This document shows positions 19,030 through 27,140 of a DNA stretch of 64,000 bases, piece after piece. Numbering within the stretch: position 1 is the first letter of the stretch; each line of letters starts with the position of its first letter. Where the stretch lies: assembly GCF_014297285.1 (NCBI RefSeq), contig NZ_JACOQI010000016.1, positions 1-64,000 on the forward strand, given 5' to 3'. The DNA is from Dysosmobacter segnis (GTDB lineage Bacteria > Bacillota > Clostridia > Oscillospirales > Oscillospiraceae). The notes beneath the pieces were generated by a model, which was given only the letters and a program-made list of their open reading frames with translations, was not told the DNA's origin and made no database searches. Position numbers and translations under genes: made by a program.

Positions 19030-19150
19030 TCGGGCGCTTGAAACTGGCGTCTTTGAGAGGCAAAATAAGCACCGATGGCGTCAGCTTCCCCGAAAAGCCC
19101 CGTGTTGCAGGGCTTTTCAAGGATGTCTTACAGCAAAAAGGAGGAATTGA

Positions 19151-19585
19151 ATGAGTAAAGAAACCAGAGATCGTATTGCATTCCGGATGCAGCCGGAAAC
19201 CAGAAGAAAGATCGAGCAGTGGTACGCTGCCGACAACTGCCAGAGCAAAAATGAGTTCATCGAGAAAGCCGTGAACTTCTATGTGGATTATCTGGGAATA
19301 CAGGACAACACAACGCTGCTGCCCATGGCGATCATGTCTGCTATCGACGGCAGGCTGAGCAGATTGGAGGACTATATCGCCCGCAGAGATTTTACCAGAT
19401 GCGTGGAGCAGGACATGACCAACGGTATCATCGCGGAAGCGTTCGAGATGGACCGGGATGACTTGAAGCGCAGGCGCGCGCAGAGTGTCCGGAATGTTAG
19501 AACGACCAACGGTACTATCTCTCTGGAGAAATACGCATGCTCCCGTCAGGAGCCGGACTGGGATGATGACGAATGGCAAGACTGA
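19151..19585 (+). CDS. Ribbon-helix-helix relaxosome accessory protein (MobC-like), IME1
   Basis: A 144-residue protein whose N-terminal 50 residues (DRIAFRMQPETRRKIEQWY, then CQSKNEFIEKAVNFY) form a ribbon-helix-helix DNA-binding fold. Such proteins bind oriT and help the relaxase open it. AAGGAGG lies 5-11 nt upstream of ATG 19151. The gene overlaps the relaxase start by 13 nt. The paralog at 44712 conserves the RHH part (KNEFIEKAVN) but diverges in the tail. The acidic end DWDDDEWQD is unusual. There is no sign of truncation. Confidence 0.75.
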   Translation: MSKETRDRIAFRMQPETRRKIEQWYAADNCQSKNEFIEKAVNFYVDYLGIQDNTTLLPMAIMSAIDGRLSRLEDYIARRDFTRCVEQDMTNGIIAEAFEMDRDDLKRRRAQSVRNVRTTNGTISLEKYACSRQEPDWDDDEWQD

Positions 19586-21513
19586 TCCTCAAGAGTCCTT
19601 ATATCAAAAGCACCGGCGGGGCCTCCGGATACCTTCGCTACATCGCGACCCGGGAGCGGGTGGAGCTTATCCCGGATGACCGTCCGCCCACCCGAAAGCA
19701 GGAGCAGCTCATCGCCAAACTGGTCAAGGACTTCCCGGACAGCAAGACGCTCTACGAGTACGAGGACTACCTGACGAAACCCACCAAGGTCAGCGCCTCT
19801 GCGTTCATCACGCTGGCTCTCGAGTCCAACTGGGATGCCATCCACGGGTCAGACCAGTACATGAAGTACATCGCCACCCGTCCGCGCGCCGAGCGCATTG
19901 GTACTCACGGCCTGTTCGGTGATAGTGATTCCGTTTCACTGGAGAAGGCCATGGAGGAACTGGAGCGCTACACCGGAAATGTGTGGACGCACATCATCTC
20001 CCTCAAGCGTGAGGATGCGGCCCGCCTGGGTTACGACAACGCCGCGGCGTGGCGAAATCTCATTCGAGCGCACCGCAACGACATCGCGGCGGCAATGAAG
20101 ATCCCACTCGGCGACTTCCGATGGTACGCTGCTTTCCACGACGAGGGCGAGCATCCGCACATCCACATGATGGCATGGTCCGCAAAAGCGGGACAGGCCT
20201 ATCTGTCCAAGGAGGGCATCCGTCAGATCAAGTCCAAGCTCACCAACGATATTTTCCGCAACGAGATGCGCCATCTCTACGAACAGAAGTCTGAGTCCAG
20301 AGACGAGCTGGTACGGGAATCCCGCCGGGCGATGCTGGAACTGGTACACGCTATGCAGGACGGCGTGTGCGACCACCCAAACGCCGAGCAGCTCATGCTG
20401 GAGCTGGCGGCGCAGCTCGGAGCGGTCAAGGGCAAAAAGTCCTACGGCTATCTTCCCAAGCGGTTAAAGAATCTGGTGGATAGGATCGTGGACGAGATGG
20501 AGCGACTCCCTGTCGTGAGCAAGTGCTATGATCATTGGCTGATGCTCCAAGGCAAGGTGGACAGCTACTATCACGACAAGCCCCAGGAGCGCATCCTGCT
20601 CTCACAGAAAAAGGAGTTCCGGCAGATCAAAAACGCGGTCATTCAGGAGGCAGAGCGCCTGCACATGGGTGAGATCACCTTCGAGGAGAAGGGCCTCAAT
20701 CAGCAGGACGAGCTGGAGGAATACCGCAACGCCTCCTACGACTACTGGGCGCTGCGGGACATCATCCGGGACGAGAGCCTGACCATGGAGGAGCGGAGCG
20801 ACGCCGTCTCTGAAATGGACAAGCTGGCAGAGAGCGGCGACAGGTATGCCCAGTACCTGATGGGAAAGCTCTGGCGGGACGGTCCTCTGCTGATACCCAA
20901 CGCGGCGAATGCCCGGTACTGGTTCGAACAGGCGGCGGAGCAGGGACATCTGGTGGCGCAGTACTCCCTGGCCAAGCTATACCTCTCCGATGATGTGGAG
21001 GTACGGGATATCCGTCTGGGAATGAATTGGCTGTACACCGCCGCGGTCAACGGAAGCAGCTGCGCCATGTACCGTCTGGCCAAGGAATGTCTCAAAGGCA
21101 AGCATATCAAAAAGAATACCGCCAGCGCGTTGGAGTGGTTCACCAGGTCGGCAGAGAGAGGAAACCCCTACGCTCAGTACATGCTGGGCAAGCTGTACCT
21201 TACCGGAACGGAAGCTCCCTATGACGAGGAACGAGCCGTCCGCTGGCTGACCCGATCCGCTGAACAGGACAACCAGTATGCACAGTATCTTCTGAACCAC
21301 TTGGAGGAAAACCGTCCGCCCTCTGCAATGCTGGCGGTGACCCGGCTGCTCCACCACATGAGCCGGGTGTTCCGGGACAACTCCGTCCCCAAGTCCCGCC
21401 CCGGCGGAATCCAGATCGACCGCAAGCGGCTGAAGAAGCTGCAGGAGAAGCGCATTGCCCTGGGCCACAAACCGGACGACCATGAGGAGCAGTGGCCTGA
21501 TATGACCATGTAA
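19573..21513 (+). CDS. MobP3-family relaxase with C-terminal Sel1 repeats, IME1
   Basis: A 646-residue relaxase that would nick oriT and lead the strand into a recipient. Residues 1-260 form the relaxase domain: the N-terminal LILKSPYIKST is followed by HDEGEHPHIHMMAW at about 190, the three-histidine metal-binding motif III. Residues about 410-590 are four or so Sel1-like repeats (YAQYLMGKLWRDG, VAQYSLAKLYLS, CAMYRLAKECL, YAQYMLGKLYLTG), which usually mediate protein contacts, perhaps with the helper coupling protein. The stop is followed by a 68-nt gap to the excisionase. The paralog at 45113 has the same architecture. Confidence 0.85.
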   Translation: MARLILKSPYIKSTGGASGYLRYIATRERVELIPDDRPPTRKQEQLIAKLVKDFPDSKTLYEYEDYLTKPTKVSASAFITLALESNWDAIHGSDQYMKYIATRPRAERIGTHGLFGDSDSVSLEKAMEELERYTGNVWTHIISLKREDAARLGYDNAAAWRNLIRAHRNDIAAAMKIPLGDFRWYAAFHDEGEHPHIHMMAWSAKAGQAYLSKEGIRQIKSKLTNDIFRNEMRHLYEQKSESRDELVRESRRAMLELVHAMQDGVCDHPNAEQLMLELAAQLGAVKGKKSYGYLPKRLKNLVDRIVDEMERLPVVSKCYDHWLMLQGKVDSYYHDKPQERILLSQKKEFRQIKNAVIQEAERLHMGEITFEEKGLNQQDELEEYRNASYDYWALRDIIRDESLTMEERSDAVSEMDKLAESGDRYAQYLMGKLWRDGPLLIPNAANARYWFEQAAEQGHLVAQYSLAKLYLSDDVEVRDIRLGMNWLYTAAVNGSSCAMYRLAKECLKGKHIKKNTASALEWFTRSAERGNPYAQYMLGKLYLTGTEAPYDEERAVRWLTRSAEQDNQYAQYLLNHLEENRPPSAMLAVTRLLHHMSRVFRDNSVPKSRPGGIQIDRKRLKKLQEKRIALGHKPDDHEEQWPDMTM

Positions 21514-21581
21514 GCGGCTCAAAAACTGAGCCGCAAAACAAAGAATAAAACCCTTCCACGCGGAAGGTAGAAAGGAACTGA

Positions 21582-21800
21582 ATGAGAAAATCCAAATACA
21601 ATTCGTTTGATGAACTCCCACTGATGCTGACCGTGGAGGATGTGTCCCATGTGCTGGGCATCGGTCTGGCCCACGCCTATGAGGTGGCCCACCGCAGGGA
21701 TTTTCCCGCCATTACCCTGGGCAGCCGCATCATCGTTCCCCGTGACAAATTCATGGAATGGATCGACGAACAGGCCGCGAAAAAATCTGAAATATTTTAG
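21582..21800 (+). CDS. xis: Excisionase-like HTH protein, IME1
   Basis: A 72-residue MerR-like winged-helix protein of the excisionase/DNA-binding type: LMLTVEDVSHVLGIGLAHAYEVAHRRDFPAI followed by LGSRIIVPRDKFMEWI. Proteins of this kind bend att DNA and bias the integrase toward excision. It lies 55 nt upstream of the integrase with a GGAAGG..GGAAC leader. The paralog at 43404 in IME2 has moved to the start of the mobilization operon, so module order differs between the two elements. Confidence 0.8.
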   Translation: MRKSKYNSFDELPLMLTVEDVSHVLGIGLAHAYEVAHRRDFPAITLGSRIIVPRDKFMEWIDEQAAKKSEIF

Positions 21801-21840
21801 TAGCTATTCCAAAAACTCTGTGGTATGTGTTTGTGTTAAA
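21801..21840 (+). promoter_or_regulatory. TAGCT-N15-TGGTATGT motif, copy A
   Basis: TAGCT at 21801 is followed exactly 20 nt later by TGGTATGTGTT at 21821. The same pair with the same spacing occurs at 47141, and on the minus strand at 57504 and 58791, always next to an integrase or its DUF6809 partner. Candidate integrase binding or attachment site. Confidence 0.5.
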
Positions 21841-21855
21841 AAGGAGGGATCATAA

Positions 21856-23085
21856 ATGGCAAAGAAACGAGCCAACGGTGAGGGCAGCATCCGCAAAAAG
21901 CCCAGCGGCCGCTGGGAGGGCAGATATACCCAGGGCAGCGACCCGGTCACTGGCAAGGCCATCCAGAAAAGTGTGTCCGCCAAGACCCAGGCGGAGTGCA
22001 AAGAAAAGCTGGCGAAAGCCATTCGGGAAAACCGGGGCGTACCGCTCAATCACACGGGCGACTACACCGCAGCGGAGTGGTGCCGCCTGTGGTTTGAAAC
22101 TTACAGCAAGCCCAACATCCGCTACAACACCGCCAAGGGCTATGAGGGGATTATTGAACACCACATCATCCCGGCCATCGGCGCGATCAAGCTTAAGCAG
22201 CTCTCGTCCATCCACATCCAGAGAATGTATAACGACCTGAAAGAAAACGGCAGGATGCCCCGTGGGGCGAAACAGAACGACAAGCCCCTGTCCAACACCT
22301 TCGTGCGGCGTGTCCATGCGGTGCTGCAGGCGGCGCTGAAGCAGGCGGTGAAAGAGCGGCTCATCCCGTACAACCCCTGCGAGAACTGCCGCATCCCGCC
22401 CAAGGACAAGAAAGAGATGACTATCCTCCCGCCGGAGAAGATCGGTAGATACCTCCAGGAAGCGGAAAAATACGGTGTCCTGCCCATGTTCTATCTGGAG
22501 CTGTCCAGCGGTCTGCGCCGGGGTGAACTGCTGGCACTCCAGTGGGAGGACTTGAATGTGAAGGAGCGCATCTTGACGGTAAACAAGCAGGTCACCCGCA
22601 TGGAAGGCGAGCTGGATGTGACGGAGCCGAAAACAAAGAACTCTGTCCGCAAGGTGGCGCTGTCGCAGCAGGCGGTAGACCTGCTGGTGCAGGAACACGA
22701 GCAGCACCCGGACAATCCCATCTTGTTCCCGTCGCCCCGGACAGGCGGCTACTGGAGTCCGGACGCCGTGTCAAGGATCAACCGAAAGCTGCTGAAAAAC
22801 GCAGGCATCGAGGAGCACGTGCGCTTCCACGACCTCAGACACACATTTGCGACTATGGCAATCTCCAGCGGCGTGGATGTAAAGACCCTGTCCAGCATGC
22901 TGGGCCATTACAGCGCCGGGTTCACTCTGGACACCTATACGCATATCACCAACGATATGCAGCGAGGCGCGGCGGAGAAGATCGGCGGCTTCATGGAGTC
23001 GGTCACGGCAGCCAACACCCCGGAACCTCCCGACCCGCCGGAGCAGAGCCGGTGCAAGGTGATACCGTTCGAGAAGGTGGGATAA
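21856..23085 (+). CDS. int: Tyrosine integrase of IME1 (Tn916 Int-type)
   Basis: A 409-residue site-specific recombinase. An N-terminal AP2-like arm-binding domain (GEGSIRKKPSGRWEGRY, residues 6-50) and a SAM-like core-binding domain (65-170) precede the catalytic domain, with SSGLRRGELLAL (Arg), HDLRHTFATMA (His-x-x-Arg), LGHYS (His) and LDTYTHI (Tyr). AAGGAGG is well spaced from ATG 21856. A terminator follows within 10 nt, making it the last gene of IME1. Length and domain order are as expected. Confidence 0.9.
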   Translation: MAKKRANGEGSIRKKPSGRWEGRYTQGSDPVTGKAIQKSVSAKTQAECKEKLAKAIRENRGVPLNHTGDYTAAEWCRLWFETYSKPNIRYNTAKGYEGIIEHHIIPAIGAIKLKQLSSIHIQRMYNDLKENGRMPRGAKQNDKPLSNTFVRRVHAVLQAALKQAVKERLIPYNPCENCRIPPKDKKEMTILPPEKIGRYLQEAEKYGVLPMFYLELSSGLRRGELLALQWEDLNVKERILTVNKQVTRMEGELDVTEPKTKNSVRKVALSQQAVDLLVQEHEQHPDNPILFPSPRTGGYWSPDAVSRINRKLLKNAGIEEHVRFHDLRHTFATMAISSGVDVKTLSSMLGHYSAGFTLDTYTHITNDMQRGAAEKIGGFMESVTAANTPEPPDPPEQSRCKVIPFEKVG

Positions 23086-23092
23086 AGTAAAC

Positions 23093-23128
23093 GATGCCCA
23101 AGGGACAAATCATAGTCCCTTGGGCATC
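23093..23128 (+). terminator. Terminator of the IME1 integrase
   Basis: Perfect 14-bp arms (23093-23106 and 23115-23128; GATGCCCAAGGGAC) with an 8-nt loop and TTT just after, 7 nt past the integrase stop. Confidence 0.85.
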
Positions 23129-23157
23129 CATTTCTCGATGAGTAATAGAGGATAAAA

Positions 23158-23190
23158 CAGAAAGCTCTCTATAAAATAGGGAGCTTTCTG
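23158..23190. terminator. Second hairpin right of IME1
   Basis: CAGAAAGCTCTCT pairs with AGGGAGCTTTCTG. With no adjacent gene on the plus strand it may be a terminator belonging to DNA interrupted by IME1. The rest of 23130-23307 holds no gene, though 23216-23249 resembles the 5' end of the shufflon recombinase. Confidence 0.5.
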
Positions 23191-23307
23191 GGACTACTTT
23201 CTGATTAACTTCACTTTTTCAGCTGTTGCTCAAAAGTTCGTCCTCTTATTGAGTATATAGAATTCAATAATTATTATACCATGTCGTGCGCTAAAGTCAA
23301 CTGTATT

Positions 23308-24186
23308 TCATCTTAGGGCTTTTGCATATAAATCATCAATATCCTTCTGAATGTCATAAGTGGCAATAACGTCTGCTTCCTTGATGATGCCTTTTGAAAT
23401 TAAGTCTGCTTTTTTACTTATAGGCGCAAATCCCACACAGGGTTTCGTTCCGTATTTGTAATTGTAGAAAAAGATGTTTCCATCATCGTAGAATCCTTTG
23501 ATAATGGTAGCTAACTCATAACTCATGACTTTGGAATATCTAATTTCATTAGTTAATACATATTTGAGTTCATAATGTGCGTATTTACCTGTGACGCCGA
23601 AGTTTGAAATCTGTGCATTTATATAACTTTCAAGTTTATTCCAATAAGCATTTGCGATGTCATCAATGATTTTGTGTGTGACCTCAACGTCGCAGATTTC
23701 TTCTAACTCGATATGACTATCAGCGAATTCACAGATTGAGGGATTGTATGTTGAACCTGTAGTAATAACGGCAACATTTCGCTTGTTTGCTCTAATTGTG
23801 TTGAGCAAAGGGGTCATGTCTTTGTCATTGGACATGATGAAGAACTCATCAATATTATTATTGGAATACATGGATGACAAAACATCAATGGTAATCTTCA
23901 AATCAGCATAGTTTTTTCCCTGATTCGAAGTATGAACAGTCTCAACACCATAACTCTGCAATACAGACTGATGGAAAGATTCATGTAAATCCATATTATC
24001 AAAATTACAGTACACGACTATTCTAACAACTCTTCGTTGATGTTCGGAGCACCATTTTCTTAATTTTTCAAAAAAAGCAAGACGCAGAACATTAGTTTTC
24101 TCTTCCAAAAGAGCTTTATATACATTTTCATAATCAATGAAAACCGCAACATTTGTTGGAACTCCGATTTGCTTATCTTCCATCAT
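23308..24186 (-). CDS. NYN-domain (LabA/DUF88-like) putative ribonuclease
   Basis: A protein of about 292 residues with a PIN-like NYN nuclease core. VAVFIDYENVYKAL holds the first catalytic Asp; ADLKITIDVLSSMY and FFIMSNDKDMTPLL hold the later acidic residues. The C-terminal 110 residues (YKYGTKPCVGFAPISKKA) may be an OST-HTH/LOTUS-like module. I start at ATG 24186 (MMEDKQIG), since GAAGGGATA lies just upstream; the longer frame to 24282 lacks an RBS and overlaps the 5' UTR. It stands alone with its own promoter. NYN RNases process or degrade RNA; a defence role is an inference from the neighbourhood. Confidence 0.75.
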   Translation of the reverse strand: MMEDKQIGVPTNVAVFIDYENVYKALLEEKTNVLRLAFFEKLRKWCSEHQRRVVRIVVYCNFDNMDLHESFHQSVLQSYGVETVHTSNQGKNYADLKITIDVLSSMYSNNNIDEFFIMSNDKDMTPLLNTIRANKRNVAVITTGSTYNPSICEFADSHIELEEICDVEVTHKIIDDIANAYWNKLESYINAQISNFGVTGKYAHYELKYVLTNEIRYSKVMSYELATIIKGFYDDGNIFFYNYKYGTKPCVGFAPISKKADLISKGIIKEADVIATYDIQKDIDDLYAKALR

Positions 24187-24291
24187 GTATCCCTTCTTTA
24201 ATAAACTGGATGTGTGTTTGAAAAAGGTGAACACCGTTATGTATTGCCACCAGAAGACCACTTCTGTGGCACCAAGTCCCACCGTGAAATT

Positions 24292-24320
24292 ATTATAGAG
24301 GATAATGATGGAATATTCAA
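24292..24320 (-). promoter_or_regulatory. Sigma-A promoter of the NYN gene
   Basis: On the minus strand TTGAAT (24320-24315) and TATAAT (24297-24292) are 17 nt apart, about 105 nt before the start codon. The 5' UTR contains a TGCCACCAGAAG/CTTCTGTGGCA hairpin. Confidence 0.7.
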
Positions 24321-24364
24321 GATTTCGTCGTATTTGGGGTGAAAATACTGGAGCTATGCCAGTT

Positions 24365-24458
24365 AGGGATTGGTTAGGGATTTAGCGGTTTTTGCCACTC
24401 TACCATACAAGGCTACAACCGCCATTTTACCTCTCTGACCACAGTTGGAATGTGGTCA
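24365..24458. other. Attachment-scar debris left of the tRNA-Pro fragment
   Basis: TTAGGGAT is directly repeated with a 3-nt gap at about 24365, and TGACCACA/TGTGGTCA form an inverted pair at 24436-24458. These short repeats resemble those in the scars beside tRNA-Pro and tRNA-Arg, so the stretch is probably the worn end of an integrated element. No gene is visible. Confidence 0.4.
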
Positions 24459-24490
24459 AGTGAATCTCAAGAATCAAACTTTTAACGCAG

Positions 24491-24515
24491 AAAAACCGCC
24501 TAAAAGGCGGTTTTT
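24491..24515. terminator. Intrinsic terminator
   Basis: AAAAACCGCC-TAAAA-GGCGGTTTTT forms a short perfect stem with A and T tails, located 10 nt from the CCA end of the tRNA-Pro fragment. A terminator at this place downstream of a tRNA is expected, so it may have come with the fragment. Confidence 0.7.
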
Positions 24516-24525
24516 CAAAGAAAGG

Positions 24526-24570
24526 TGGTCGGAGTGCAGGGACTCGAACCCTGGGCCTCCTGCTCCCAAA
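24526..24570 (-). pseudogene. 3' half of a tRNA-Pro(TGG), attachment-site remnant
   Basis: Read on the minus strand, the 45 nt start at the anticodon loop TTTGGGA, continue through the 3' anticodon stem and a paired T arm (CAGGG-TTCGAGT-CCCTG), and end in CCGACCA. The 5' half is missing: sequence diverges exactly after the anticodon loop. It is not identical to the intact tRNA-Pro at 53981 (different T stem), so it likely derives from a related allele carried by an element. It probably marks the left end of the 24.5-54.0 kb island. Confidence 0.75.
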
Positions 24571-24683
24571 CTTTTGAATAAAAATTTTTCTACTTTTTCC
24601 AGTGCTTTATAGCCGTTTTTGCTTTATTATGGCAGCTCTTCGCAACTCTTGACTCCACTGTTTCCACATACTCCACGGCTGTC

Positions 24684-24703
24684 TGTAGTCAAACATGTGG
24701 TCA
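24684..24703 (-). repeat. Scar repeat TTGACCACA..TTGACTACA (scar D)
   Basis: The paired direct repeat, 12-nt period, matches scars at 54083 and 54303 and, more loosely, 56959. In the minus-strand frames around it, the remnant reads like an integrase C-terminus (LTTCLTT), so it is probably a decayed integrase tail. The stretch 24571-25100 otherwise has no supportable gene. Confidence 0.5.
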
Positions 24704-25101
24704 AAAACCGCTTTCTGAACACCCTCGTGACAGGGGACAGAAAGCGGTTTCTTATAGTCTGCCGGAGTGCTGTGGGCAGGTAATCCGGCACTCCGGTTTG
24801 CTGCATTGTACCTCTGATGAGGAGGTTGTGCAAGTCCTTTATGCAAGGATAGGCGGCGCAAAATTTGCATCGCTATAGACAAAGAATAGAAACTTTCCCT
24901 TAATACGAACTGCGTTTTAAGGGAAAGCGCACCAGAAGTAAGGGAAAGTGTCTGCGCTCTGCGAGTAAAACGCTGTTGACTTTCATCATAATTTTATCAT
25001 GAATATTTTTCGATTGGTACTCAAAGCGAGTTGACTTTCTTCATCGCGATATAGAAATCCCTGGAGAGTTCTGATACGGCAATATCAGACAGACCGAGTG
25101 T

Positions 25102-25244
25102 GATACTTCGTTCTGTACGGAGTATGAGAAACAGCCGGACCTGATCTGCAGGAATAAAGAGAAGCTTCGTGTCACCATGACGGACGAACAAGAGAAATTG
25201 TTTGAGACAGGATCGTGCTGGAGATCATGGACGAATACTTGAAC
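25102..25244 (+). pseudogene. Gene fragment, possibly DUF6809-like
   Basis: A start-less frame reads CTEYEKQPDLICRNKEKLR then MTDEQEKLFE before ending early. This has the look of the small helical DUF6809-type proteins carried by Clostridial elements, with a probable frameshift near the end. It is too short for a firm family call. Confidence 0.35.
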
Positions 25245-25314
25245 GCGTAGCGCAGCACCCATCGGTCAAGCTTTGGCCGCCGAGCGTGTTTTATACCAAA
25301 GTGCGTACCTGGCA

Positions 25315-25343
25315 TTGTAAAAACGCTATATCGGTGATATAAT
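25315..25343 (+). promoter_or_regulatory. Sigma-A promoter of the second R-M operon
   Basis: TTGTAA (25315-25320) and a perfect TATAAT (25338-25343) are 17 nt apart, 33 nt upstream of the HTH gene start. The spacer contains CTATATCGGTGATATAAT, an imperfect dyad that could be the operator of that regulator. Confidence 0.7.
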
Positions 25344-25375
25344 AAGTTCAATCATCTGGTAAAGGAGAGTTGCAG

Positions 25376-25612
25376 ATGCCGTTTAGTTCCGAAATTAAGA
25401 ATTTTAGATTATCTTGTCTGATGAATCAAACAGAATTCGGCAACGCTCTCGGTGTTTCTTTTACGACCGTGAATCGTTGGGAAAACGGAAAGGCCCGCCC
25501 CAATATCAAGGCGATGAAAGCTCTGAAGCAGTACTGTGAGGAGTGTGGTCTCCCCTATGAGCCGCTTGAAAAAAGCTGGCGTGAGAATAGAATTCAGGAG
25601 GGTGCGGTATGA
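25376..25612 (+). CDS. XRE-family HTH regulator of R-M system 2
   Basis: A 78-residue protein with a textbook Cro/CI helix-turn-helix: MNQTEFGNALGVSFTTVNRW then ENGKARPNIKAMKAL. I choose ATG 25376, 8 nt after GGAG in AAAGGAGAG, over the TTG 6 nt earlier. It overlaps the following AlbA_2 gene by 4 nt (ATGA). It stands in the same place as the regulator at 5232 but is not homologous to it beyond the fold. A role in timing expression of the AlbA_2/hsdM/hsdS operon is inferred. Confidence 0.8.
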   Translation: MPFSSEIKNFRLSCLMNQTEFGNALGVSFTTVNRWENGKARPNIKAMKALKQYCEECGLPYEPLEKSWRENRIQEGAV

Positions 25613-27066
25613 TCGACTTCTGTAATCTTGAAAAATATCGGGAGAACAACCGTATTGAGGCTAAGAAAGCCCTTGGCGGGCTACCCAGGAGCATTTGGGA
25701 AACCTATTCCGCCTTTGCCAATACCCACGGCGGTATTATCCTGCTGGGAGTGGAAGAATGGGCGGATAAATCCCTGCACACGGTAGATCTGCCCGACCCT
25801 GACAGACTCATTAAGGAGTTCTGGGATATCGTCAATAACCCCAATAAGACCAGCGTGAATGTGCTGTCCTCCAAGGACGTATTTGTCCAGGAGGTGGATG
25901 GCAACCACATTGTGGTCATCAATGTTCCCCGTGCAGAGCGCTCTTATAAGCCGGTTTATGTAGATGGTAACCCTCTCTGCACCTATCGCCGCAACGGAGA
26001 GGGTGACTACCGCTGCACCAAGGAAGAATATCAGGCCATGGTGCGCGATGCATCGGTAAAGACGCAGGATATGCTGGTTCTGAACGAGATGGACTTGACA
26101 GTGTTCAATCAGGAGAGTGTCCGCAGCTATCGCCAGAGGATGCGCCTCTCCCGCCCCGGTCATGTATGGGAGGCGCTGGAGGATGAAGATTTCCTTCTGA
26201 AGCTGGGCGCTGTGGGCATCGGCTCTGATGGGAAGAAGCATCCCACTTCTGCCGGACTTCTCATGTTCGGCAATGAATACGACATTGTGCGGGAATTCAA
26301 TGCTTACTTTCTGGACTATCAGGAACAGTATGACGCTGATACCCGCTGGACTGACCGCATCATCTCCTCCTCCGGAGACTGGAGCGGCAATGTGTACGAC
26401 TTCTATTTCCGCGTCTATAACAAGCTGATTCAGGACATTAAAGTACCGTTTAAAATGGATGGCGGCACCAGAGTGGATGATACCCCTGTGCATCAGGCTC
26501 TGCGTGAAGCACTGGCCAACTGTCTGGTGAATGCCGATTATTACGGCAGACAGGGGCTGGTCATCGTCAAAAAGCGTAATAGCATTACGATGTCCAACCC
26601 AGGCAGCTTCCGCATCGAAATTGATGCCGCAAAGAGCGGCGGTGTTTCTGATCCGCGGAACGGAACGATGCTGAAAATGTTCAACCTGATCGATATCGGT
26701 GAGCGTGCTGGTAGCGGCATTCCGAATATCTTCCGCGTCTGGCGCGAGCAAAATTGGACAACTCCGGAGATTACAGAGCAACTCGAGCCGGAGCGGACAA
26801 CATTAACGCTCTTATTCTCCAAGAGTGACGATAAAAAAGCGGCGATAAAAAGTGACGATAAAAAAACGACGATAAAAACAGCACGGCAAAAGAATGAAAT
26901 TATTACTTACCTGACAGATCATATTTCGGCCAGAAGTGCTGATATTGCAGAACTGCTGGGTGTTAAAAGTACAAGAGCCAAACAGCTGTTGAAGGGATTG
27001 CTGGATGAAGGTGTTGTTATTGCAGAGGGCGGCAATAAGAACCGTGTATACAAATTGAAAAGATAA
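25609..27066 (+). CDS. AlbA_2 / HATPase_c_4 protein, copy 2
   Basis: A 485-residue near-copy of the protein at 5440-6897. Long stretches are identical at nucleotide level from codon 9 onward. Differences cluster in the first residues (CNLEK for SKIEQ), a few conservative sites such as N for D in VDGNHIV, and the winged-helix tail (KQLLKGLLDEGVV). The AlbA_2, GHKL ATPase and wHTH layout is intact and the SDDKK linker repeat is present. It leads the second type I R-M operon, 74 nt ahead of hsdM. A near-identical gene in front of two unrelated type I systems suggests a functional link or a recent gene conversion. Confidence 0.8.
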   Translation: MIDFCNLEKYRENNRIEAKKALGGLPRSIWETYSAFANTHGGIILLGVEEWADKSLHTVDLPDPDRLIKEFWDIVNNPNKTSVNVLSSKDVFVQEVDGNHIVVINVPRAERSYKPVYVDGNPLCTYRRNGEGDYRCTKEEYQAMVRDASVKTQDMLVLNEMDLTVFNQESVRSYRQRMRLSRPGHVWEALEDEDFLLKLGAVGIGSDGKKHPTSAGLLMFGNEYDIVREFNAYFLDYQEQYDADTRWTDRIISSSGDWSGNVYDFYFRVYNKLIQDIKVPFKMDGGTRVDDTPVHQALREALANCLVNADYYGRQGLVIVKKRNSITMSNPGSFRIEIDAAKSGGVSDPRNGTMLKMFNLIDIGERAGSGIPNIFRVWREQNWTTPEITEQLEPERTTLTLLFSKSDDKKAAIKSDDKKTTIKTARQKNEIITYLTDHISARSADIAELLGVKSTRAKQLLKGLLDEGVVIAEGGNKNRVYKLKR

Positions 27067-27140
27067 CACAACGCAGTTTCCGTAAAGCCAATTTGCGGGA
27101 AAGCAGAAATACCAAATTAAGAGAAGCGTGGTAAACGAAC

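Larger units (their letters stand above)
17044..23128. mobile_element. IME1: MobP3-type integrative mobilizable element
   Basis: A GC-rich block with the standard modules of a mobilizable element: HTH protein, candidate oriT, RHH relaxosome protein, MobP3 relaxase, excisionase and tyrosine integrase. It has no type IV secretion genes, so it would need a helper. The left limit is taken where hsdS homology stops and the right limit at the integrase terminator. I could not find direct-repeat ends, so the exact boundaries are uncertain and the sigma-like gene at 17095 might be outside. Confidence 0.7.
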
